Assembly (NCBI GenBank): GCA_038380435.1
Contig: JAWZYU010000028.1
Span: forward strand, 45,443,095 to 45,507,094
DNA from: Ryuthela nishihirai
Taxonomy: Eukaryota > Arthropoda > Arachnida > Araneae > Heptathelidae
DNA: 64,000 nt
Direction of reading: 5' to 3'
This document shows positions 1 through 10,883 of this stretch, piece by piece. Position 1 is the first letter of the stretch. Every line of letters starts with the position of its first letter. The position numbers and the translations under genes were made by a program. The notes beneath the pieces are model-generated. The model saw only the letters and a program-made list of their open reading frames with translations, made no database searches and had not been told where the DNA came from.

Positions 1-30
1 GAAAAAACTTATTTTAGAAATTACAGAACT

Positions 31-97
31 TTGACTTTAGCTTCCCATTGACTTAACATAGGGATTTTCCTTAATTTATGGAAACCAGTGTAAATAC
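31..97 (-). mobile_element. End fragment of small repeat MITE-3
   Basis: The stretch reads, in reverse, like the end of the repeat at 47005-47240 (start TACACTGGTTTCCATAAATT, then an AATGGGAAGCTAA-like block). The same end recurs at 49380-49928, and a diverged copy lies near 3370-3560. Several independent copies share the terminus, so a small DNA element is likely. No coding sequence is present. Confidence 0.55.
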
Positions 98-214
98 AGT
101 AAACAATATTTGTAGCATATTATTGTTATCTGTGCTCAAATAAAAAAAAGGAAAAAACAATATGCATAATGAAAATAATATTCAAAACAAAAAAGTCTTT
201 TCTTTTTAATTTTA

Positions 215-345
215 AATATATTTCAGGTATAGATGATTTTGAGTGAGTGAGGATAACGCTAACGCTATGATGTCGAAATGGTAGAGCTCTGAAAACGTAC
301 ACCTAGAGGCAGGTCCGGATCAAGAGGGTGCATGCCCCCCCCCCC
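215..345 (+). repeat. Fragment of dispersed repeat X
   Basis: A segment with the wording GAAATGGTAGAGCTCTGAAA matches the repeat at 55786-55985 (GAAATGGTAGAACTCTGAAA) and is followed by the same ACCT-rich stretch. It ends in a run of C (about 335-347). The family is unnamed and non-coding here. Confidence 0.45.
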
Positions 346-474
346 CCCTAAGTATATTGTAAGGGAAATAGAGGCAAAATAATTTCTTTGTATTTCATGC
401 ACTTTTTCAAGAAATCTTTTAAGACAAGTAAATCGGAGGAGAAATGTCATACTGTATTGAAAACCCAGTCTCTC

Positions 475-1192
475 GGGGCGGGGTGGCTTAGTCGGGAGCG
501 CGCCAGGCTCGTAATCTGTAGTTACCAGGTTCGAGTCCCAGCTGGGTCAGTGTTAAGATTTATCTCCGCAAAATTCCTCGACCTGCCCACGGTCAGTAGG
601 GGACACCGATGGGCTTGGAAAGGCCGCCGTCCGTCGGATGGAACGTTAAACCGTGGCATGTGTGCGGAGAGACATACCCTGTGCACGTTAAAGAACACGC
701 TTGATGGCCTTGACGGGAGGCTGCCATCTCTCTCCCAACAGCTGTTCCAGTGGGTCCCCTCCCCAACCTTCTCTGAGACTTAGGGGTCTTTGTGATCTGG
801 CCATTTAGCCCATGGTGTGCAAAAAAGTGCCGCTCAGAGGTAAAACAACCCAATGTTGAAGAACACGCTGGATGGTCTTGACGGGAGGCTACCATCTGTC
901 TCCCAACAGCTGTTTTCAATGGGTCCGCTCCGCCAACCTTCTCTGAGTCTTCGGGGTTCTTATGACCTGGCCATTTAACCCATGGTGTGCAAAAAAGTGC
1001 CCGCTCAGAGGTAAAACAACCCAATGTTGAAGAACACGCTGGATGGTCTTGACGGGAGGCTACCATCTGTCTCCCAACAGCTGTTCCAGTGGGTCCCCTC
1101 CCCCAACCTTCTCTGAGTCTTCGGGGTCCTTATGAACTGACCATTTAATCCATGGTGTGCAAAAAAAGTGCCGCTCAGAGGTAAAACAACCC
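475..1192 (+). mobile_element. SINE-A, multi-tail copy (three tails)
   Basis: A SINE-A with tRNA-like head (475-545), body, and three successive copies of the 3' part (own tail to about 853, then 854-1022 and 1023-1192). Each added tail starts at the internal GTTGAAGAACAC site directly after CAACCCAAT. The entire unit is flanked by one TSD, ACCCAGTCTCT, at about 463-473 and again after 1192, so the three tails form one insertion unit. Confidence 0.85.
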
Positions 1193-1295
1193 AACCCAGT
1201 CTCTTGCACCTCCCCCTCCCTTTAAATTTTTTCGGCTCGATTGTGTTTCTTGCCCGATGTGTCTTTCAAAATTTGACGTGTCTTTCAAGTTCAAG

Positions 1296-1435
1296 CAATT
1301 AGTGATCTGGCAACCTTCGTGTCACGTGACACGAAGGCTGCCAGATCACTAATTTCGAAAAAAAATCGTTGCCAAATATTTTTTCTGAATTCTGTAATCA
1401 ACCATAGTGTTCGGATATTTATTTGAGCGACTGTA
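1296..1435. mobile_element. Fold-back MITE-1, left arm truncated
   Basis: The hairpin centre around GTGTCACGTGACAC is flanked by complementary GGCAACCTTCGT / ACGAAGGCTGCC arms. The right arm continues to the family end ...GAGCGACTGTA. The left arm is cut after about 35 bp. Compare the full copy at 24731-24939. Confidence 0.8.
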
Positions 1436-2081
1436 CATTACTTTGATTGTCAAATCAATTTCTGATAAAAAAAATATATCGGAACGGCGTTCTGGATCGT
1501 TCCGGTTCAATCAAGTCCCTCCTGCCTCCATAAAGAGCACACATATATTTTTTATAAAAGTCTCCGGCACATATCAGACATTTTTTTTTTTGCAGTTAGA
1601 GATTTTGTGAGCGGGCGATTCTATTGTTTTACATTGTTATCCCCCGTTTGTACAGCAGGGTGATTTATTGCTTTCAGGAAGATCAGCTACAGCCGTTCTA
1701 TTTGATCTGTCTGCTGCTGATGACCTGTAAATACACTAGGCAGGATTTTCTGACTCCAGTACACAATTTGTAAAGAAGGGTTTTCCCTACACTGACGTTT
1801 TCTATTCCCACAAAGACATTTATTCTGATTGCTCCCCCTGGATCTGGTACATTTGAACATTCCAGAATAATTTTCCCCACACTGGAGATTAGATGATCTT
1901 AGAGGAAGGAGTCATCAACCTTTAAGCAGCAGTTTATGCAGGAAGAAGTTGTGAGGGTTCTGCAATGTTATTTTCACGCAAAAGTGCTGAATGGAGAACA
2001 GACAAATGAACAGTGTGCTTAAAGGCTTCTGGGAAATAACATAAATTCTGTGAACGGGTAATGTCAAACGAGATCCTGATT
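1436..2081. other. Uncharacterised sequence
   Basis: No repeat family shared with the rest of the window and no convincing exon were seen. Short reading frames exist on both strands but lack splice context or a recognisable product. Confidence 0.4.
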
Positions 2082-2095
2082 ACATTGGGTTCCTA

Positions 2096-2502
2096 GGGGC
2101 GGGGATGGCTCAGTCGGTAGCGCGCCAGGCTCGTAATCTGTAGTTCCCAGGTTCGAGTCCCAGCTGGGTCAGCGTTGAGATTTATCTCCGCAAAATTCCT
2201 TGCCCTGCCCACGGTCAGTAGGGAACACCGATGGGCTTGGAAAGGCCGCCGTCCGTCTGATGGGACGTTAAGCCGTGGCCCCGTGTGCGGGAGAGCCATA
2301 CACTGTGCACGTTAAAGAACACGTTGGATGGCCTTCACGGGAGGCTACCATCTGTCTCCCAACAGCTGCTCCAGTGGGTCCCCTCCCCCAACCTTCTCTG
2401 AGCCTACGGGATCCATGTGATCTGGCCATTTAGCCCATGGTGTGCAAAAAAGTGCCGCTCAGAGGTAAAACAACCAACTCAGAGGTAAAACAACCCAACC
2501 CA
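2096..2502 (+). mobile_element. SINE-A, full length
   Basis: Complete head-to-tail copy with tRNA-like A box region (GGCTCAGTCGGTAGCGCG) and B box (GGTTCGAGTCC). The tail shows a small local duplication (AGAGGTAAAACAACC twice). The TSD ACATTGGGTTCC is at 2082-2093 and directly after the tail. Confidence 0.9.
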
Positions 2503-2549
2503 ACATTGGGTTCCACAGGCCAAATGCAACAACTATAACTCATGGGAGG

Positions 2550-2821
2550 TTACCTTTGAGCTGTACTTTTTTTGCACACAATGGGCTAAATGGCGAAGTA
2601 ACAGCTATCCAGTGGGCCTCCTCTCTCCCGCACACGGGGACACTGCTTAACGTCTCATCCGACGGACGGCGGTCTTTCCAAGCCAATCGGTGTCCCCTAC
2701 TGACCTTGGGCAGGGCGGGGAATTTTGCGGAGATAAATCTCAACGCTGACCCAGCTTGACTCGAACGTGGGAACTGCAGATTACGAGCCTGGCACAATAC
2801 CGACTGAGTCACCCCCGCCCC
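2550..2821 (-). mobile_element. SINE-A, old, internally deleted
   Basis: Reverse-orientation SINE-A with several substitutions and an internal deletion that removes most of the region between the tail and the CCGCACACGGGG block. The tRNA-like head is still visible near 2755-2821. It lies just downstream of the younger copy at 2096-2502. Confidence 0.8.
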
Positions 2822-3698
2822 TAGTTTTCGTGGAATATTATTATTCTCTCTTACAGACAAGCAGATTCTTTTTCCGAATAATTCGTTCCAAATAATCTGG
2901 TATTACCAACGTAAAAATTACTCTTATTATTATTAGAACTAAATTATAGTTTGGTTGGAACCCCGTAACCAACAACTTCTTGACAATTATATATATATGT
3001 ACTGGAGATAATGAGACTATAATTATGTGTGTTAAAGTTCCAGTCCATTTATGAATGAGGATTTCGTCGTTTCAAAATTTGTCGCAACAATCGAGTCATA
3101 CAGTGGTTGCTATAGTAACCCAGTTCTTTAGGAAGATGAGCTGTACTGAATACAGACTGTAAGAGTTTGCATTCAGTGCATGGAACTGAGACTGCTGTTA
3201 TCAATAATTGCTTTTTAAGTGAACAGCTAAGAGGAAAAAGAAATATTACTTTCAGCAATATTACCATTCTGATGACGATAATTGATCGCTATCCCTTTCA
3301 TAGTTTTCCTTCGTCTAATAACGCACAGTACCGTTAAAAGTAATGATCCATATTCCACTTATACAGGAAATGTACAGTGCCCTACCAATATATTAAAAGA
3401 CTTCATAGGTTATGTCAATGGGAATCTAACTTCGAAGCTCTATAATTTTTAAAATATTTAATTAATGGAAAAATGCGACTAGAGATAAATTAAAGATTTC
3501 CATCATTTATAGCTAAATATCTATTTTCAACAATATTCTTTCGTTCCTTAATGATTTAACCTTCGTCCGACCTTGAGTTCTCTTAACCCCCCCCCCCCCA
3601 CCACCACCACCACCACACACACACACTACCACCATCAGGAATGTACTCAGTATTTAATTTCGGGGGAGGGGATAGTCTTAAAATAAGAATTGGTTTCG
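2822..3698. other. Gene-free stretch with MITE-3 relic and simple repeat
   Basis: Mostly AT-rich unique sequence. Around 3370-3560 it resembles MITE-3 (GGGAATCTAACTTCGAAGCTCTATA). A C run followed by CCA/CA repeats lies at about 3587-3626. No exon was recognised. Confidence 0.45.
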
Positions 3699-3978
3699 GT
3701 TGTTTTACCTCTGAGCGGCACTTTTTTGCACACCATGGGCTAAATGGCCAGGTCACAAGGACCCCGAAGGCTCAGAGAAGACTGGGGGAGGGGACCCACT
3801 GGAACAGCTGTTGGGAGACAAATGGTAGCCTCCCGTCAAGGCCATCCAGTGTGTTCTTTAACGCACACAGGAGGCTCACGCACAGGAAGCACAGAGCTTA
3901 ACGCCCCATCCGACGGACGTCAGTCTTTCCAAGCCCCTCTTATGAGCCTGGCGCGCTACCGATGAGTCACCCCCGCCC
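3699..3978 (-). mobile_element. SINE-A, internally deleted
   Basis: Reverse SINE-A lacking part of the B-box region. It is flanked by TCTTAAAATAAGA-type direct repeats (about 3674-3690 and 3979-3995), taken as a TSD. The next SINE-A starts within 25 bp in the same orientation, and its own flank (AAATAAGACTTG after 4386) resembles the same target, so the pair may come from one duplicated locus. Confidence 0.85.
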
Positions 3979-3998
3979 CTCTTAAAATAAGATTGCAT

Positions 3999-4386
3999 TG
4001 GATTGTTTTACCTCTGAGTGGCACTTTTTTTTCCACACAATGAGCTAAATGGCCAGGTCACAAGGACCCCGAAGGCTCAGAGAAGGTTGGGGAAGGGGAC
4101 CCACTGGAACAACTGTTGGGAGACAGATGGTAGCCTCCCGTCAAGGCTATCCAGTGTGTTCTTTAACGCACACAGAAGGCTCACGCACAGGAAGCACAGA
4201 GCTTAACGCCCCATCCGACGGATGTCATTCTTTCCAAGCCCTTCGGTGTCCCCTACTGACCGAGGACGGTTGGGGGAGTTTTGAAGAGAAAAATCTCAAC
4301 GCTGGCTGTGGCGGGAATCGAACCTGGGAGTTGTAGATTTCTTGTATTTACGAGCCTGGCACGCTACCGACTTACCCCCGCTCCCC
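3999..4386 (-). mobile_element. SINE-A, diverged
   Basis: Reverse SINE-A, nearly full length, with many substitutions (TTTCCACACAATGAG in place of the usual TTTTGCACACCATGG). It sits immediately beside the copy at 3699-3978 and shares several variants with it. Confidence 0.85.
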
Positions 4387-5283
4387 TGGAAATAAGACTT
4401 GAATAGGATTTCCTGACTAAAATTTATTAAAATATTTAAAATTTAATTTTATTGAGCAAATATATATATTAATAACATAACTAATATTTTTGAAACTAAA
4501 ATATATATTAATAACGTAATATATATTGAAACTAAATTATTTAATAAAGTATTCTACCGGACATCAAAAGTTAAAATGATATTCTTTATGAAATAAAATT
4601 TTATATTTCTTTTCAAATCTATTCTTATTGTCTGGCATTTGCTATGTTTCTAAAATAAAACTATACAAAGACAACTGTCTTGTATTTCAAAACAGATAGA
4701 CAAGTTTGAGATTTCGTATGACAGAATATTCGGGGTGGGGGGGTCGGACTCCTGTTCCCCTTTTCCTGGACACGTCGCTACCCCTTAAACTTCTCCGACA
4801 ACTCATTTCACCTCCTTCTAAACTAAAACACCACTAATTTCTTATTTATTTTCTGATGAAAATTCTTATCCAACTTAACAAGAACAAATTTTCCCAGCAC
4901 TTTAAGACGTAAAATGAATTTTCTCACATTTCCAATTGTTTAAACTCCAAAAGCAAAAGTACACCTAAAGATCAATAAAGAGATATGTAATAAGATAATC
5001 TTAATAAAAATAAAGTGCTTAAAATAAAAAAAAAGAAAGCTTTTCATCCCTAAATGCAAATATTCAAACTTAATCCACCTATATATTGCTCGAAAAAGTC
5101 GTCATGGTTTAAAACACCTCAACAACGAACATATTCATTTTCGAACACTGCATTTTCCTTCTCGAAATCCTCCACGGCTGGATCACTTAACCACCAGGCC
5201 ACACCCAGCACCGTACGCGAAGAAAAGTTTTAATATCTCCACTAGTCCGTAACCGTTTTTCTCTCCTTGGTATTTGACTTCAG
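4387..5283. other. AT-rich non-coding, probably intron
   Basis: AT-rich sequence with short repeated phrases near 4440-4560 (ATATATATTAATAAC twice). No transposon ends or reading frames were recognised. It runs up to the splice acceptor of the candidate exon at 5284. Confidence 0.4.
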
Positions 5284-5373
5284 ATTCTTTTTGGACAACG
5301 CCATTAAAGTGCTCGTGAACTTCGTGGAATTCCAACAGCAATACAACCAGCATCGTGCTTTTCTCAAATATGG
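5284..5373 (+). CDS. Candidate internal coding exon, unknown protein
   Basis: A 90-nt segment has a pyrimidine-rich acceptor (CTCTCCTTGGTATTTGACTTCAG) before it and a strong donor (GG|GTACGT) after it. It starts with the last base of a split codon, then encodes 29 residues including VLVNFVEFQQQYNQHRAFLK, and ends two bases into the next codon, so it is a frame-preserving exon. The peptide is non-repetitive and polar or helical in character; I do not recognise it. Its end phase does not fit the start of the exon at 35620, so either exons lie between them or it belongs to another gene. Confidence 0.5.
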
Positions 5374-5785
5374 GTACGTCTTTAACGTTTATGGTTTGAA
5401 TTCTTTCTGCTCTTTGTTTTACAACTTTCGGTATTTTGTGATTTCAAAATGTGGAGATTGAATGTACAGAGTTTAGAATGTTTAACATAGCGTAAAGATC
5501 TTCACAGATATAAATTCATTTGTATTAAAATATGCATGGCTCAATGCCAGGTTCCTTTAATATCTATTTTTTTATCTTAGTTTTAGGAACGAAAAGCGAT
5601 AAGGCGATGTAATTCCCTGTGGTTTTACAATCTAGAGCGACTTAGTTGCTTGGCTGGTGACAACATAAGTTACAGTTTTGACCTACTACGAATGAAATAA
5701 TGGTAAAAAAAAACTCCGAAGTTTGAAATATATATATCTGATGAGAACCGGATTTTTCAGCTTGGCGTGGCAGTTGGCCAAATAT
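5374..5785. other. Uncharacterised sequence, possible intron
   Basis: Between the exon donor at 5374 and the Tc1 end near 5786 nothing was recognised beyond AT-rich unique sequence. Confidence 0.35.
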
Positions 5786-6808
5786 ACACAGTCGTATCAG
5801 AATAATATGACCACCTACCTAATAATGGGCCAGGCTCGTAATCTGCAGTTCCCAGGTCGAGTCCCAGCTGGGTCAGCATTGAGATTTATCTCCGCAAAAT
5901 TCCCCCACCCTGCCCACGGTCAGTAGGGGACACTGATGGGCTTGGAAAGGCCGCCGTCCGTCGGATGGGACGTTAAGCCGTGGCCCCGTGTGCGGGAGAG
6001 CCATACCCTGTGCACGTAAAAGAACACGCTGGATGGCCTTGACGGGAGACTACCATCTCTCTCCCAACAGCTGTTCCAGTGGGTCCCCTCCCCCAACCTT
6101 CTCTGAGCCTTCGGGGCCCTTGTGACCTGGCCATTTAGCCCACGGTGTGAAAAAAAAGTGCCGCTCAGAGGTAAAGCAACCCAACCTAATAATGGGAATA
6201 ACCACCCTTATCCTGTATGACAGCGGCGAGACGGCGTGGTATTGACGCAATGAAGCCCTGGAAGGTTGCCAGAGGCACACGTGCCCATTCGGACTCCAGC
6301 AGAGCACGGAGGTTCCGAAGATGACATGGTTGTGGGTCCGCACGCCGAACCTGTCGATCCAAATGGTCCCACAAGTGCTCTATGGGATTGAGGTCAGGCG
6401 ATTTCGCCGGCCAAGGAAGAACAGAGACATCGCTGTCGTGTTCCTGGAACCAGTCACGTACCACCTTAGCGACATGGCAGGGTGCATTGTCCTGTTGGTA
6501 GACACCATCACCACCAGGGTAAACGTCCAACATGAAGCGATGCATGTAGTCAGCGAAGATGGACAGGTAGCCATTGGCATTCAGTAACCCTCCATTAGTA
6601 CCAGCGGTCCCAAGTCATACCAGGAAAACTTCCCCCAGATATGCACACTGCCACTGCTGGCCTGTACTTGACCGACAAGCGTGTCCAGGTGTTGGTTCTC
6701 GTGTGTCTGACGCCGTATTCGCCACCGCCCGTCACTTCTGTGGAGTAGAAACCTCGATTCGTCGAAGAAGGCAACCTTTTTCCACTCTTCCACTGTCCAA
6801 TGATGGTG
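5786..6808 (-). pseudogene. Tc1-like (DD36E) transposon, interrupted
   Basis: The minus strand encodes the C-terminal catalytic half of a Tc1/mariner transposase. First acidic block: FFDESRFLLH near 6770. Second: QQDNAPCHVA near 6480. Third: SPDLNPIEHLWD near 6375. I count 36 residues between the second Asp and the Glu, matching the DD36E ('Incomer') branch of Tc1 elements. The three acidic residues are present but the frame shifts between 6545 and 6590 and the N-terminal half is missing. The 3' terminal sequence (GTATCAGAATAATATGACC, 5789-5807) is cut from the ORF by a SINE-A at 5830-6184, and a second SINE-A abuts at 6809. Confidence 0.8.
5830..6184 (+). mobile_element. SINE-A, 5'-truncated, inside Tc1 element
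   Basis: It starts at CCAGGCTCG (first 35 bp of the head missing). A 13-bp TSD, ACCTAATAATGGG, lies on both sides (5817-5829 and 6184-6196). Both flanks are Tc1 sequence, so this SINE is younger than the transposon. Confidence 0.9.
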
Positions 6809-7192
6809 GGGCGGGGGTGGCTCAGTCGGTAGCGCGCCAGGCTCGTAATCTGTAGTTCCCAGGTTCGAGTCCCAGCTGGGTCAGCGTTGAGATTTATCTC
6901 CGCAAAATTCCCCGCCCTGCCCACGGTCAGTAAGGGACACCGATGGGCTTGGAAAGGCCGCCGTCCGTCGGATGGGACGTTAAGCCGTGTCCCCGTGTGC
7001 GGGAGAGCCATACCCTGTGCACGTTAAAGAACACGCTGGATGGCCTTGACGGGAGGCTACCATCTGTCTCCCAACAGCTGTTCCAGTGGGTCCCCTACCA
7101 AAACCTTCTCTGAGCCTACGGGGTCCATGTGACCTGGCTATTTTAGCCCATGGTGTGCAAAAAAGTGCCGCTCAGAGGTAAAACAACCCAAC
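6809..7192 (+). mobile_element. SINE-A, full length
   Basis: Complete copy with intact A and B boxes at the head. The left flank is Tc1 transposase sequence and the right flank is unrelated AT-rich DNA, with no clear TSD. The N-terminal half of the Tc1 element may have been lost in a deletion at this SINE. Confidence 0.88.
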
Positions 7193-7471
7193 CCTCAAGT
7201 ACTTAAAATTATTTTTTAAAGTTTGTAATAAGCTATAATATGAATATTTTTTTTCAATGGTTTAGAAGAATGCCCTTCTATGTATGTTTTGACGTGTCAC
7301 TTTTTTGCTTTGCTCTAATTAGGCTTAGAAATTATCGAAAAAAGTTCTAACTCCATTACGAAAATTTTATCACGAACTTATCTTTAGTATCTGTCATGAT
7401 GTGTTGCATACACTCACTATTAAGTATCTATTCCAGAAAAACTAAATATGTTAACATTGTATGTGGATTAG

Positions 7472-7812
7472 GTTGAGTTGTTTTACCTCTGAGCGGCACT
7501 TTTTTGCACACCATGGGCTAAATGGCCAGGTCAACATGGACCTCGAAGGCTCAGAGAAGGTTGGGGGAGGGGACCCACTGGAACAGCTGTTGGGAGACAG
7601 ATGGTAGCCTCCCGTCAAGGCCATCCAGCGTGTTCTTTAACACACGTGCACAGGGTATGGCTCTCCCGCACACAGGGCCACGGCTTAAACGTCCCATCCG
7701 ACGGACGGCGGCTTTTCCAAGCCCATCGGTGTCCCCTACTGACCGTGGGCAGGGCGGGGGATTTTGCGGAGATAAATCTCAACGCTGACGCAGCTGGGAC
7801 TCGAACCTGGGA
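7472..7812 (-). mobile_element. SINE-A, 5'-truncated
   Basis: Reverse copy ending inside the B-box region (GGGACTCGAACCTGGG); the first about 45 bp of the head are absent. Tail and middle are well preserved. No TSD was identified. Confidence 0.87.
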
Positions 7813-8526
7813 TAATATTGTATTTGATGAATGCAAGTGTAAATATTTTGTAACTTATGTCGAATCTGAATAGCGGCTGCTTGAAAGTGGTATATTTTTT
7901 GCTACTTATCACTCAGCTTCTGGTATATAAAGAATTCACTGAGGAGGGGGTCTGCCTAGTTTCAGCCTCCACCGTCAGTTCTAAAACCAACACGGAAAAA
8001 AATCAATTACCTTATTTTAGGACGTATAAAATGCATCAACATTTCAGTGTGAATAATTTAGGGAAAATAGTTTTTAATGTATATAAGCATTTAATCAATG
8101 TATTTAAACAATTGTTAATGTTAAAATTATATGGTGTCTAGAAAATAAATGATTTTATACTGGCCTAGAAAAGTTTCTAGACTCATTCATTTTTTTACAA
8201 TGCAATTTTATTATCATAAATTATGCAAATGCATGACTTGTGCTTTTAATACCAAAATTATCGTAAATTGGAGTTTTGGGGGGGGGGGGGCATCATTTTG
8301 AAAGCCTTCCCCTCTCTGCTCGCAACCAACCAAAAATCCTGGATGCTCGCCTGGTGATATTCAATTCCAGTTTATTAAAATATAGTAGCAGGTGGTTTTG
8401 GCCACTTGTAAACTTTAATAAATAACACAAGTTGTATTTAGTTAAAACACTTGTAAACTTTAATAAATAACACACTTGTAAACTTTAATTAAAACACAAG
8501 TTGTATTTAGATAAACCATTTTTGGG
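7813..8526. other. Non-coding stretch with short tandem repeat
   Basis: AT-rich unique sequence with a G run at 8278-8290. Between about 8400 and 8515 the phrase CTTGTAAACTTTAATAAATA occurs three times, with CACAAGTTGTATTTAG twice: a small degenerate tandem repeat. No gene was recognised. Confidence 0.45.
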
Positions 8527-8935
8527 TTGGGTTGTTTTACCTCTGAGCGTCACTTTTTTGCCCACCATGGGCTAAATGGCCAGGTCACATGGACCCCGAA
8601 TGCTCAGAGAAGGTTATGGGAGGGGACCCACTGGAACAGCTGTTGGGAGACAGATGGTATCCAGCGTGTTCTTTAACGCCAGTCAAGGCCATCCAGCGTA
8701 TTCTTTAACGTGCACAGAGTATGTCTCTCCCGCACACGGAGCCACGGCTTAACGTCCCATCTGACGGACGGCGGCCTTTCCGTGTCCCCTACAGCCCATC
8801 GGTGTCCCCTACTGACCGTGGACAGGGCGGGAAATTTTGCGGAGATAAATCTCAACGCTGACCCAGCTGGGACTCGAACCTGGGAACTGCAGATTGCGAG
8901 CCTGGCACGCTACCGACTGAGCCACCTCGCCCCCT
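8527..8935 (-). mobile_element. SINE-A with internal duplications
   Basis: Reverse copy with a repeated 'CAAGGCCATCCAGCGT..TTCTTTAACG' block near 8660-8710 and a repeated 'GTGTCCCCTAC..' block near 8780-8810. These are local tandem duplications inside one SINE. The head ends in the usual CCACCTCGCCCC. Confidence 0.85.
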
Positions 8936-10024
8936 ATTTCAATTAGAAGTATCTAGAAAGAATATTATATATTACATAAAAAAAAACGTAAAAAGTATTT
9001 TATTTCTTTGAAAAGCGTAAAATATTTCTTTACATTATACATTTATTTTAGTTCTAGGTTCGAACACTTTATCTAACCAAGCATTCAAATCTCACTGAAG
9101 GTAAACCAAATAAGGACACATCACTATTCACATTCACTTACCACCTCATACAAACCCAACATCATAAAAGAAGACTAAGGAAAACCGTGATGAAATTTGT
9201 TCTGTGATCATAAATAGGGCACAAGTTTTCCTCTCTTAAACAAACATCGTTTTTTGCTGCAAATGCTAGGATAAACACTTTTACCCCCATATAGCACGGG
9301 TAAAGTAAACACAGGCTTCGTCGCATCAAAACCTGTTTCAAACTAAAAATTGATTCTACCCGAAGCAACACACTAATCCATTATGTATACTCCAACTCCC
9401 CCATAGAGAGTCGACGAAGTATGGTTGTCTGTGGACGAGGTTTCGAAGTATTATTTATACAATTTTCGACTCGGCGTATGCTGTCAAGAGTTGACCCCGA
9501 ACACGAAGCTAAAATCAATACCACGGCCGCCGAATAGAGGCTAAAACTGGAACGTTGCTAGGGTGTAAACGTACTGCAACATCTTATTAATATTTCGTCT
9601 TCGCAGAGAGATAGAGGCCGGTCGAAATGACTCGGGAAATATCCTTTGCTAAGGATAATCACCGTTTGCCCTATGAATACTAAATTGGACACCACGTGTT
9701 GGTTCATTTCAAAAGATGTTGTCGAGGATATTTCGCGAACAAACCACTTGGAATGAAGGTCGTTCTCTGAATAAAAACACCGCACGAATTATATCGAATA
9801 TTACTTACAAATTAATTACACCCGGCCCTGGATTCATACGGTAGATAAGTTCTGGGAAATCACAGTTAAATCGAAATCAATAACTTCGGGGTGGGTTCCG
9901 AAGAAATCTTTGTTATGAATAAAACGTAATTGGAAAGTTTTATTTCTGTATACTATCTCAAATTTCTGTTCAACAGTAATAAGCATTTGATGTAACACTA
10001 TTTTGTACTTTAAATAAGAAAAAA
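8936..10024. other. Uncharacterised 1.1-kb stretch
   Basis: Unique-looking sequence not shared with other parts of the window. Minus-strand frames of 69-75 codons exist (9162-9371, 9558-9785) but I see no motifs or convincing splice sites. It could be intron or an unrecognised old repeat. Confidence 0.35.
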
Positions 10025-10182
10025 TACCCCCTCAAGCAGCTGCTTGCCACAGAGGTCTGACAGGAGCCTGTCAGTTTATATGTCACAGTAGAAGATCTGA
10101 GAGGATGGTAGGACCTCAGCAGCTCGAACCCAGGTCCCTTAGATCAGTAGCCAAGCGCGCTAACCACTCGGCCACGGGACGG
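10025..10182 (-). mobile_element. SINE-B
   Basis: Reverse copy of the second tRNA-derived SINE. The family reads CCGTCCCGTGGCCGAGTGG at its head (A box TGGCCGAGTGG), has B box GGTTCGAGCCC, then CTGACAGGCTCCTGTCAG and a GCAGCTGCTTGAGGGGGTAT end with a TTTAT-rich tail. This copy has a deletion next to the B box (AGCAGCTCGAACCC). Confidence 0.85.
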
Positions 10183-10211
10183 TTGCACTAATTCAGATAA
10201 ATAAAAATAAA

Positions 10212-10360
10212 TACCCCCTCAAGCAGCTGCTTGCCACAGAGGTCTGACATGAGCCTGTCAGTTTATATGCCCTAATAGAAGGTCTGTGAGGATGACAGGA
10301 TCTCAGCAGAAAAACAACACATACTTCCATGCCTTACCCGGGGCTCGAACCCAGGTCCCT
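10212..10360 (-). mobile_element. SINE-B, 5'-truncated
   Basis: A second reverse SINE-B, 30 bp beyond the first. The tail and middle are present; it stops just after the B box (GGTCCCTT), so the A-box region is missing. The two form a close tandem pair. Confidence 0.83.
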
Positions 10361-10419
10361 TTAATTTCTGATACATCCATAGTAAATATGCAGATTACCT
10401 GTATAAATAGACTTCAACA

Positions 10420-10672
10420 ATTGTTAAAAACAGCTGAAAAAAAATATCGCTGACGCGGGGGGAATCGGACTCGCAACTCTCTAGATACATGCCAGAGCGC
10501 TCTAACCATTAAACTACGCATCAGACGCTAAAATCTTCCAGAATAACACCTATAAATCTTTCATTGAGATGTGGCGGACCTTGCTCCATCTATGTATCTA
10601 GATAATTGCGGGTTCGATTCCCGCCGCTCAGCGACAACTTTTTCAGATGTTTTTAATAATTTCTCATATATT
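10420..10672. repeat. Inverted repeat with tRNA-like arms
   Basis: The left arm (10430-10525, reverse) and right arm (10574-10672, forward) are diverged inverted copies of one another: AGCTGAAAAAAAATATCGCTG pairs with CAGCGACAACTTTTTCAGAT. Each arm contains a tRNA-like T-arm (GGGTTCGATTCCCGCC in the right arm). The left arm, read in reverse, looks like a complete tRNA-like fold with TAGTTTAATGGTTAGAGC as D-arm region. More probably a fold-back element or a pair of tRNA-derived SINE heads than functional tRNA genes. Confidence 0.55.
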
Positions 10673-10883
10673 TCGTTTTGGTAACAAAAATACTTACCTT
10701 TAATGTAGATGTACACTATGGAATTTCAAGAAGAAATTTGAAAGAAGGATATTTGTGACCTGAATATAAATTAAGCATTTCTACCAACACTTCTTTATTT
10801 TGTTAAAATAGTAATTTATGTGATATTTCATATAACAGTGTATTTACGGATCAGCTGTGTTTAACGTATATACTAGTCTACAT

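Noticed and set aside
475..545. tRNA genes at each SINE head
   Set aside because: The heads have A and B boxes but are fused to the SINE body at every copy, with mismatches in the stems; they are SINE promoters, not tRNA genes.
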